Assembly: GCF_030530945.1 (NCBI RefSeq)
Contig: NZ_JAUMTZ010000011.1
Span: forward strand, 55,351-66,736
DNA from: Kocuria sp.
GTDB taxonomy: Bacteria > Actinomycetota > Actinomycetes > Actinomycetales > Micrococcaceae
Direction: 5' to 3'
Length of the DNA: 11,386 bases
Position 1 is the first letter of the stretch. Every line of letters begins with the position of its first letter. Positions 6,509 through 11,386 of this stretch are shown here, one piece after another. The position numbers and the translations under genes are program-made. The notes beneath the pieces are model-generated. The model saw only the letters and a list, made by a program, of their open reading frames with translations. It ran no database searches and had not been told where the DNA came from.

Positions 6509-6943
6509 CACCAGGACCGTGTCCACGGCGCGGTCGTGGAGCCCGCGCTGGTCCTCGTCCACCACGAGGGGCGGGACCACCAGGCACACCAGCAGCGACC
6601 TGACGGCCGCCCTGCCGAACCCGGCGGGGCGGCCGTCCATTGTCTGCACCTGCAGCCCCAGCAGCCAGTGTCCCGGGGTGCGCCCGAAGAACCCCACCAT
6701 GAGGGCGCTGAGCGCGAAGAACACCGCAAGGTTCATGAGCCCCGAGCCGTTCCACGCGCTCAGGAACACGGAGGCCACGAGAACGCTCAGTGCCCAGTCC
6801 ACGAGCAGAGCCACCACGCGCGCGGGGAAGCGCGCCACGGACCCGGGCCCCTGCGGCGGGCGGCCCAGGCGTCGACCGGGGTAGCGGTCCCGCTCCTGCG
6901 GTGCACCGTCGAGCCACGAGCCCATGTCCTGGCGAGAAATCAT
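6497..6943 (-). CDS. RDD family membrane protein
   Basis: This 148-residue protein fits the RDD family, small multi-helix membrane proteins named for conserved Arg and Asp residues. After a basic N-terminal tail (1-37) the first helix begins RVVALLVDWAL (R42, D49). The second hydrophobic segment is about 70-86, followed by the family signature GRTPGHWLLGLQVQTMDGRP (87-106). The third helix is about 112-128, and the C-terminus carries DQRGLHDRAVDTVLV (131-145) with the last conserved Asp residues. Some RDD proteins have been linked to ion transport, but nothing here shows a substrate. M. tuberculosis Rv2219A occupies the same position. ATG 6943 is supported by a -10 hexamer 6 nt upstream and the absence of a ribosome binding site. 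It is divergent from glnA. Confidence 0.88.
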   Translation of the reverse strand: MISRQDMGSWLDGAPQERDRYPGRRLGRPPQGPGSVARFPARVVALLVDWALSVLVASVFLSAWNGSGLMNLAVFFALSALMVGFFGRTPGHWLLGLQVQTMDGRPAGFGRAAVRSLLVCLVVPPLVVDEDQRGLHDRAVDTVLVRVR

Positions 6944-6949
6944 GGTCCC

Positions 6950-6955
6950 AGCCTA
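6950..6955 (-). promoter_or_regulatory. -10 element of leaderless RDD-gene promoter
   Basis: On the minus strand TAGGCT is followed by 6 nt and then the ATG at 6943. There is no Shine-Dalgarno. The ten bases GATAGGCTGG before the start are identical to those before lipB. Confidence 0.6.
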
Positions 6956-6988
6956 TCGGGCGGCACCAGGGGCCCCGGGCGTCCTCGC

Positions 6989-6994
6989 TAGACT
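6989..6994 (+). promoter_or_regulatory. Possible distal glnA -10 element
   Basis: TAGACT lies upstream of the GlnR-type operator and could give a second, GlnR-independent glnA start near 7001. No -35 is visible. This call rests on the hexamer alone. Confidence 0.25.
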
Positions 6995-7035
6995 GGTCCG
7001 TGCACCGCACCGGTCAAGGACGTCGCCCGGTTTTC

Positions 7036-7073
7036 GTTACACGCGCGAAACACACGCGTGACGGCCGGGCAAC
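7036..7073 (+). promoter_or_regulatory. GlnR-type nitrogen-control operator upstream of glnA
   Basis: Four 5-bp half-sites recur every 11 bp: GTTAC (7036-7040), GAAAC (7047-7051), GTGAC (7058-7062) and GCAAC (7069-7073), each separated by exactly 6 nt. This is the actinobacterial GlnR pattern GTnAC-n6-GnAAC repeated twice. It ends 10 nt before the candidate -10 TACGCT, so it covers the -35 region, the expected position for an activator contacting RNA polymerase. Binding by GlnR is inferred from the pattern. Confidence 0.75.
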
Positions 7074-7083
7074 GCCGGGTTCC

Positions 7084-7089
7084 TACGCT
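7084..7089 (+). promoter_or_regulatory. Candidate proximal glnA -10 element
   Basis: TACGCT (TAnnnT) lies 10 nt after the GlnR-type operator. There is no good -35 (TGACGG at 7059-7064 has a long 19-nt spacer), which fits an activator-dependent promoter. Transcription would begin near 7096, leaving a leader of about 80 nt. Confidence 0.4.
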
Positions 7090-7178
7090 GGACACCAGAA
7101 CCGGACGACCGCGGCACCCCGAACCCCGAGGTGCGCCGCGGCGTCGACCGGACGCCCACACAGAAGGAGAACAGGTCC

Positions 7179-8603
7179 ATGTTCCAATCAGCCGAAGAAG
7201 TTCTGGCGTTCCTCAAGGACGAAGACGTGGTCTTCGTCGATCTGCGCTTCACCGACATGCCCGGGGTGCAGCAGCACTTCAACCTGCCCGCCAAGGCGGT
7301 GGACGAGGACTTCTTCACGGACGGCCAGCTCTTCGACGGGTCCTCGATCCGCGGCTTCCAGGGCATCGCCGAGTCCGACATGCAGCTGATCCCGGACCCG
7401 CAGTCCGCCTTCGTGGACCCCTTCCGCGTGGAGAAGACCCTGGTGGTCACGTGCTCCATCGTGAACCCCCGCACCGGTGAGCCCTACCACCGCGACCCCC
7501 GTGGCGTGGCGGAGCGCGCCGAGGCCTACCTGGCCTCCACCGGCATCGCGGACACCGCGAACTTCGCGTCCGAGGCCGAGTTCTTCGTGTTCGACGACGC
7601 CCGCTTCCAGGTCCGCCCGGAGTCCACCTTCTACAAGCTGGACTCCGAGGAGGCCCCCTGGAACACCGGCCGCAAGGAAGAGGGCGGCAACCTGGCGAAC
7701 AAGACCGCCCTGAAGGGTGGCTACTTCCCGGTCTCCCCCGTGGACAAGCAGGTGGACCTGCGCGACGCCATGTGCGTGGCCCTGGACGACGTGGGGCTCG
7801 AGGTGGAGCGCTCCCACCACGAGGTGGGTGCCTCCGGTCAGGCAGAGATCAACTACAAGTTCTCCACCATGACCGCCGCCGCGGACGACCTGCTGAAGTT
7901 CAAGTACGTCATCAAGAACACCGCGGACGCGTTCGGCAAGACCGTCACGTTCATGCCCAAGCCGGTCTTCGACGACAACGGCTCCGGCATGCACTGCCAC
8001 CAGTCGCTGTGGAAGGGCGGGGAGCCGCTGTTCTACGACGAGAAGGGCTACGCCGGTCTCTCGGACCTGGCCCGCTGGTACATCGGCGGTCTGCTGGAGC
8101 ACTCCTCCGCCGTGCTGGCGTTCACCAACCCCACGGTGAACTCGTACCGCCGCCTGGTGAAGGGCTTCGAGGCCCCCGTGAACATGGTCTACTCGCAGGG
8201 CAACCGCTCGGCGGGGATCCGGATCCCGATCACGGGCACCAACCCCAAGGCAAAGCGCCTGGAGTTCCGCGCCCCGGACCCCTCCTGCAACCCCTACCTG
8301 GCCTTCTCCGCGCAGCTCATGGCGGGCCTGGACGGGATCCGCAACCGCATCGAGCCCGCTGACCCGGTGGACAAGGACCTCTACGAGCTCCCCCCCGAGG
8401 AGGCCAAGGACATCAAGAAGGCCCCCGCCAGCCTGGAGGAGGCCCTGCAGGCCCTCGAGGAGGACCACGAGTTCCTGCTGGCCGGTGACGTGTTCACCGA
8501 GGACCTGATCGAGTCCTGGATCGAGTACAAGCGCGAGTTCGAGCTCAAGCCGCTCTCGCTGGTTCCCCACCCCCTGGAGTTCCAGCTCTACTACGGCGTC
8601 TGA
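7179..8603 (+). CDS. glnA: Type I glutamine synthetase (GSI-beta)
   Basis: Glutamine synthetase condenses glutamate and ammonia with ATP to form glutamine; the enzyme is a cytosolic dodecamer. The 474-residue product has the loop FDGSSIRGF (52-60), metal and substrate residues in SEAEFFVFD (131-139), HHEVGASGQAEI (213-224) and NGSGMHCHQSLW (267-278), the flap Glu at 331 (KGFEAPVN) and the NRSAGIRIP segment (342-350). The insertion around 160-175 (PWNTGRKEEGGNLANK) and the tyrosine at 402 in DLYELPPEEA mark the beta type controlled by adenylylation. The frame is open from GTG 7131, but ATG 7179 is chosen because AGAAGGAGA (7162-7170) is 8 nt upstream and MFQSAEEVLAFLKDE is the usual N-terminus. 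A GlnR-type operator lies upstream. It corresponds to the main nitrogen-assimilation enzyme (glnA1 in mycobacteria) and ends at a strong hairpin. Confidence 0.97.
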   Translation: MFQSAEEVLAFLKDEDVVFVDLRFTDMPGVQQHFNLPAKAVDEDFFTDGQLFDGSSIRGFQGIAESDMQLIPDPQSAFVDPFRVEKTLVVTCSIVNPRTGEPYHRDPRGVAERAEAYLASTGIADTANFASEAEFFVFDDARFQVRPESTFYKLDSEEAPWNTGRKEEGGNLANKTALKGGYFPVSPVDKQVDLRDAMCVALDDVGLEVERSHHEVGASGQAEINYKFSTMTAAADDLLKFKYVIKNTADAFGKTVTFMPKPVFDDNGSGMHCHQSLWKGGEPLFYDEKGYAGLSDLARWYIGGLLEHSSAVLAFTNPTVNSYRRLVKGFEAPVNMVYSQGNRSAGIRIPITGTNPKAKRLEFRAPDPSCNPYLAFSAQLMAGLDGIRNRIEPADPVDKDLYELPPEEAKDIKKAPASLEEALQALEEDHEFLLAGDVFTEDLIESWIEYKREFELKPLSLVPHPLEFQLYYGV

Positions 8604-8620
8604 GCCGCACCCCGCACGAC

Positions 8621-8659
8621 ACCGGTGGCCCCGCTTCCCACGGAAGCGGGGCCCCCGGT
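8621..8659 (+). terminator. Strong terminator hairpin after glnA
   Basis: A perfect 12-bp stem, GGCCCCGCTTCC (8627-8638) with its complement (8642-8653), encloses the loop CAC. It is extended outward by ACCGG/CCGGT after one mismatch. It starts 17 nt after the glnA stop; no U-tract. Confidence 0.75.
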
Positions 8660-8731
8660 CGCTGCGCGCTGGAGGCCCGCACCCGCGGTCCAGGACCGCA
8701 GGAGGCGGGCTGGGTCCGCAGGAGCCGGGAC

Positions 8732-8757
8732 GGTGGGCGGCCGGGGGCCGCACCACC
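8732..8757 (-). terminator. Candidate terminator for the mannosyltransferase gene
   Basis: GGTGG+GCGGCC (8732-8742) pairs with GGCCGC+CCACC (8746-8757, one bulged A at 8752) around a GGG loop. Reading on the minus strand it lies about 31 nt after the gene's stop. The rest of the 8604-8788 gap holds only an imperfect 14-bp direct repeat (8696-8709 and 8716-8729). Confidence 0.45.
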
Positions 8758-8788
8758 CGCGCGGGACGGGCGCGGGCGACGTCGTCCG

Positions 8789-10348
8789 CTACAGCACCGG
8801 GGCCCGGGACCCCCGCGGGGCGGGGCGCCGACGGAGGCGACGGGTGCTCGGGTCCAGCACCCACAGGTACACCCCGAAGGTCAGCGCGAGCAGAGCGGAG
8901 ATGACCCTCGCGGCGAGGAGGTCCAGGTTCAGGTAGGGAAAGATGTCGAGCTGGTCCGCGACCGCGTACACCGTGAAGAAGCCGGTGACGAAGAGCAGCA
9001 CGTCCGCCTGCCAGTCGTCGCGGATGCCCGTGACCGCGAACAGGGGGATGAGCCACACCACGTACCAGGCCTGAATGATGGGCGCCAGGAGCACGAACGC
9101 GGCCATGGCCCACGCGAGGCGGCGGAAGATCCGGGAGTCGCGCCCCACGAACATCAGCACCACCGTCACGCACGCGGCGAGGGCGGTGCCCAGGCTGTGC
9201 ACCGCCTTCATGGCCGCAGCACCGTCCAGCCCCCATGAGGAGACGAGGAGCTGGACGAAGAGCCCGAGCAGGCCGATGGGCGCGTACCAGATGTAGACCG
9301 AACCCGGTGTGGACACCGCCGAGACCCAGCCGAAGCCGAAGCCGCTGACCGCGCCCATGATCCCCAGCAGCGTCACGGAGTACGCGAGCGTGAGGCCCCA
9401 CACCACGAACCTGCGCGGCCAGGAGGCGTCCCGCCCGGCCCACAGCAGCCCCACGAACGGCAGGAACACCAGGGTGATGGGCTTGATGGCCACGGACAGC
9501 GTGACCAGCGTGGTGCCGAGCAGCCCTCCCCTCCAGTTGCGCCGCACGGCCGCCGCGTAGGTGCCGAGCAGGGCCAGGGCCAGCATGACGGCGTCGTTGT
9601 GGGCGGCCACCAGGAAGTTGGTGAGGAACAGCGGGTTGGCCACGCTCAGCCACAGCGCGCGGCGGGGGTTCACCCCGTGCAGCCGCGCCAGGCGTGGCAC
9701 GACCCACATGCACGCGAGGACCGAGAGCACGCACAGGGCGCGGAAGAGCAGCACGGAGAAGTCCGGCTGGGTGCCGGTGAGGGTCACCACGAGCTGCTCG
9801 ATCCACAGGAACACCGGCCCGTAGGGCGGCGGGGACTGGGCCCACAGCTGGTCCGCCCCGAGCTGGAAGAAGTTGTCGATCGCCGAGACGCCGGACTCGT
9901 AGGGGTTGAGCCCGCTGGCCATCACGCGGCCCTGGCCGATGTATGAGTACACGTCCCGGCTGAACAGCGGAACGCTCACGAGCATGGGCGTAGACCAGGC
10001 GGCGATCGCGATCAGCACCCACCGTGCGCTGCCCGGGCCCCACGGCCGCAGCTCCTGGCCGAGCCGCAGCCACTGCCGCACCAGGAGCATGGAGCCCAGC
10101 GCCAGCAGGGTAATGGCCACGAGCACCCCCAGGGTGTCGAAGCGCATCCACATGATCAGGGGGACGCGCCGCAGCGCGGAGACGCTAGCGAGCCATCCCA
10201 CCCCCAGGGACCCCAGGAACACCGCCACCGACCCCAGCGCGCCCAGTGCCACCGTGCGCGGCAGGGCGGACGACGTCGGAGGCCCGGGGGCGTCGACGGG
10301 CCGCGCGGGCGGCGTCGTCCCGCGGTCCGTCCTGGACGTGATGGGCAC
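8789..10348 (-). CDS. mptB: MptB-like polyprenol-phosphomannose-dependent alpha-1,6-mannosyltransferase (GT-C)
   Basis: This multi-pass GT-C glycosyltransferase resembles MptB, which builds the alpha-1,6-mannan core of lipomannan/lipoarabinomannan-type glycans from polyprenyl-phosphomannose at the outer face of the membrane. The 519-residue protein has a hydrophilic Pro-rich N-terminus (1-30) and about a dozen hydrophobic helices. The first extracytoplasmic loop carries the GT-C aspartate motif SRDVYSYIGQG (130-140) followed by GLNPYESG. Further signatures are PPPYGPVFLWIEQL and AAHNDA (about 248-253). The C-terminus is Arg-rich. Minus-strand GTG 10348 is favoured because GGGAGGA (10354-10360) lies 5 nt upstream. 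The frame stays open to ATG 10504, but the extra 52 residues are low-complexity, would overlap the orn promoter, and lie upstream of the gene's own probable -10. MptA/MptB assignment is from motifs only, so the symbol is provisional. It is convergent with glnA and divergent from orn. Confidence 0.83.
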   Translation of the reverse strand: MPITSRTDRGTTPPARPVDAPGPPTSSALPRTVALGALGSVAVFLGSLGVGWLASVSALRRVPLIMWMRFDTLGVLVAITLLALGSMLLVRQWLRLGQELRPWGPGSARWVLIAIAAWSTPMLVSVPLFSRDVYSYIGQGRVMASGLNPYESGVSAIDNFFQLGADQLWAQSPPPYGPVFLWIEQLVVTLTGTQPDFSVLLFRALCVLSVLACMWVVPRLARLHGVNPRRALWLSVANPLFLTNFLVAAHNDAVMLALALLGTYAAAVRRNWRGGLLGTTLVTLSVAIKPITLVFLPFVGLLWAGRDASWPRRFVVWGLTLAYSVTLLGIMGAVSGFGFGWVSAVSTPGSVYIWYAPIGLLGLFVQLLVSSWGLDGAAAMKAVHSLGTALAACVTVVLMFVGRDSRIFRRLAWAMAAFVLLAPIIQAWYVVWLIPLFAVTGIRDDWQADVLLFVTGFFTVYAVADQLDIFPYLNLDLLAARVISALLALTFGVYLWVLDPSTRRLRRRPAPRGSRAPVL

Positions 10349-10433
10349 GACTGTCCTCCCGGTGGTGTGGTTCCCGGACCGCCGTGCGGCGAGCCGGGCG
10401 GGGCCGCCGGTGGAGGGGGCGGCACCGGGGCCG

Positions 10434-10439
10434 ATCCTA
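10434..10439 (-). promoter_or_regulatory. -10 element for the mannosyltransferase gene
   Basis: On the minus strand TAGGAT sits in CACGATAGGATCGG. Transcription would begin near 10427, giving a leader of about 80 nt before GTG 10348. The flanking CACGATAG is shared, in mirror orientation, with the divergent orn promoter. Confidence 0.45.
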
Positions 10440-10506
10440 TCGTGCGGCGCCGTGCGCACCCGGGGTGCAGGTGGACGGGGCGCGGCCCTCCTGATCGACG
10501 ACACGA

Positions 10507-10512
10507 TAGATT
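10507..10512 (+). promoter_or_regulatory. -10 element of leaderless orn promoter
   Basis: TAGATT is followed by exactly 6 nt and then the GTG start at 10519. The purine-rich GGGGAG directly touches the start codon, too close to act as a ribosome binding site, so a leaderless mRNA starting with GTG is inferred. Confidence 0.6.
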
Positions 10513-10518
10513 GGGGAG

Positions 10519-11142
10519 GTGACGACTGGAAACCAGAGAATCGTGTGGATCGACTGCGAGATGACGGGGCTCTCCCTGTCCGAGGACGCGTTGATCGAAG
10601 TGGCCGCGCTCGTGACCGATGACGAGCTGAACGTCCTGGGCAGCGGCGTGGACGTGGTGATCAAGCCCCCGCAGGAGGCGCTCGAGCAGATGGGCGACTT
10701 CGTGCGCACCATGCACGAGAACTCCGGGCTGCTGCCGGAGCTGGAGTCCGGGACGGACATGGCCCACGCGCAGGCCCAGGTGCTCGAATACATCCGGGAG
10801 TGGGTCCCGGAACCCGGGAAGGCGCCCCTGGGAGGGAACTCGGTGGGAACGGACCGGACGTTCCTGGCGCGGGACATGCCGGAGCTGGTGGAGCACCTGC
10901 ACTACCGGGTGATCGACGTCTCCACCATCAAGGAGCTCGCCCGCCGCTGGTACCCGCGCGCCTACTTCCAGGCCCCCGAGAAGACCGGCAACCACCGCGC
11001 CCTGGGGGACATCGAGGACTCGATCGACGAGCTGCGCTACTACCGCCACATCCTCTTCCCCGGGGATCCGGGCCCCACCTCCGACGACGCCCGCAAGGTC
11101 GCCGCGCTCATCCAGGCCTCCCCCACCCGCACCGCGCACTGA
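10519..11142 (+). CDS. orn: Oligoribonuclease
   Basis: Orn is the 3'-to-5' exonuclease that degrades very short RNAs and dinucleotides (including pGpG) to mononucleotides in the cytosol. The 207-residue protein has all the DEDDh exonuclease residues: D12 and E14 (WIDCEMTGL), D112 (GNSVGTDRTFL), and H159 and D164 (NHRALGDIEDSIDELRYYR). These positions are almost the same as in the E. coli enzyme. The C-terminal tail after about residue 180 is slightly longer than the core and hydrophilic. GTG 10519 is chosen because the conserved WIDCEMTGL starts at residue 10. The next in-frame start, ATG 10561, would remove the catalytic acidic residues. It is followed by a hairpin and then tRNA-His; Orn adjacent to tRNA-His is a common actinobacterial arrangement as far as I recall. 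Confidence 0.96.
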   Translation: MTTGNQRIVWIDCEMTGLSLSEDALIEVAALVTDDELNVLGSGVDVVIKPPQEALEQMGDFVRTMHENSGLLPELESGTDMAHAQAQVLEYIREWVPEPGKAPLGGNSVGTDRTFLARDMPELVEHLHYRVIDVSTIKELARRWYPRAYFQAPEKTGNHRALGDIEDSIDELRYYRHILFPGDPGPTSDDARKVAALIQASPTRTAH

Positions 11143-11196
11143 GGATTTCGGCGCTGCCCGGAGCGGGCCGGCGCCAGCCAGCCGCGCGCGGCCACG

Positions 11197-11218
11197 GCTG
11201 GGCCCACGGGTGCCCAGC
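11197..11218 (+). terminator. Candidate terminator after orn
   Basis: GCTGGGC (11197-11203) pairs perfectly with GCCCAGC (11212-11218) around an 8-nt loop, 54 nt after the orn stop and before the tRNA promoter. No U-tract. Confidence 0.5.
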
Positions 11219-11252
11219 TCCCACCCCGTGGAGGAGACACCCGGGCGGATGC

Positions 11253-11280
11253 GGGACAACCGCCTCCGGTGCGCTATAGT
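11253..11280 (+). promoter_or_regulatory. Promoter of tRNA-His
   Basis: GGGACA (11253-11258, four of six -35 matches) and TATAGT (11275-11280, five of six -10 matches) are separated by 16 nt. This is the best promoter in the window, as expected for a stable RNA. The transcript would begin near 11287 with a leader of about 40 nt. Confidence 0.65.
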
Positions 11281-11326
11281 GGTCGTCGTTGCCCGGCGGA
11301 CCCAAAAGGTCTTAGCAGGGCACATG

Positions 11327-11386
11327 GTGGGCGTAGCTCAGTCGGCAGAGCGCCTGGTTGTGGTCCAGGAGGTCGCGGGTTCAACC
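11327..11386 (+). tRNA. tRNA-His (anticodon GTG), 3' end cut by window
   Basis: The visible parts are acceptor strand GTGGGCG (11327-11333), D stem GCTC/GAGC, anticodon stem CCTGG/CCAGG around loop TTGTGGT with anticodon GTG, variable AGGTC, then T-stem GCGGG and T-loop TTCAACC, which ends at the last base. A G at 11326 supplies the usual G-1 of tRNA-His. The 3' T-stem strand, acceptor strand and any CCA lie outside the window. Confidence 0.95.

Noticed and set aside
7090..7178. Riboswitch in the glnA leader
   Set aside because: The roughly 80-nt leader shows no conserved aptamer I recognise; the GlnR operator explains nitrogen control adequately.
7000..7389. Possible leaderless leader peptide from GTG 7000 before glnA
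   Set aside because: Codon third positions are not GC-biased through the operator region, the frame runs far into glnA in the wrong phase, and no regulatory codon run was seen.
8696..8729. Two near-identical 14-bp direct repeats 20 bp apart after glnA
   Set aside because: One mismatch in a GC-rich intergenic gap; only two copies, no link to a mobile element or known site.
7188..10151. A 987-codon open frame on the minus strand running antisense to glnA and across the mannosyltransferase gene in another frame
   Set aside because: It is a by-product of high third-position GC: it mirrors glnA codons and shifts frame relative to the real mannosyltransferase. Its composition is Gly/Arg/Ala/Pro/Val/His-rich without domain motifs.

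Overview
This is a high-GC window with strong G/C preference at third codon positions, leaderless start codons and GC-rich terminators without U-tracts. It is chromosomal housekeeping DNA from an actinobacterium. The core order (dihydrolipoamide acyltransferase, lipB, lipA, DUF4191 protein, RDD protein, glnA) matches the arrangement I recall from Mycobacterium tuberculosis (Rv2215 to Rv2220). The additional MptB-type mannosyltransferase and the inserted pseudokinase would fit Micrococcales such as Kocuria, Micrococcus or Arthrobacter relatives. The genus is an inference, not a determination. No insertion sequence, phage, CRISPR or transfer signature was seen.

Layout from left to right: the 3' part of the E2 gene (sucB/dlaT, +), interrupted by an in-frame TAG at the left edge; a small four-helix membrane protein (+, leaderless); a convergent membrane-anchored Ser/Thr kinase-like protein that lacks the catalytic residues (-); lipB (+, leaderless) and lipA (+); a DUF4191 membrane protein (+); a convergent RDD membrane protein (-, leaderless); glnA (+) behind a four-half-site GlnR-type operator; a convergent MptB-like GT-C mannosyltransferase (-); oligoribonuclease orn (+, leaderless with GTG); and the first 60 nt of tRNA-His(GTG), cut by the window end.

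Functionally, LipB and LipA build the lipoyl cofactor carried by the E2 protein encoded at the left edge, so the left half is a lipoate-dependent dehydrogenase neighbourhood. GlnA assimilates ammonium and carries both an adenylylation tyrosine and a nitrogen-control operator. The mannosyltransferase belongs to cell-envelope lipomannan synthesis. Orn degrades the shortest RNA fragments.

No wholly new system is evident. The most notable points are the degenerate kinase with a TM segment and NTF2-like outer domain divergent from lipB, four genes sharing an identical leaderless promoter geometry (-10 hexamer, 6 nt, start codon), the GlnR operator, a perfect DnaA box in the lipB/kinase intergenic region, and the stop codon inside the E2 frame. 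All genes lie close together; no gap between genes exceeds about 235 bases.
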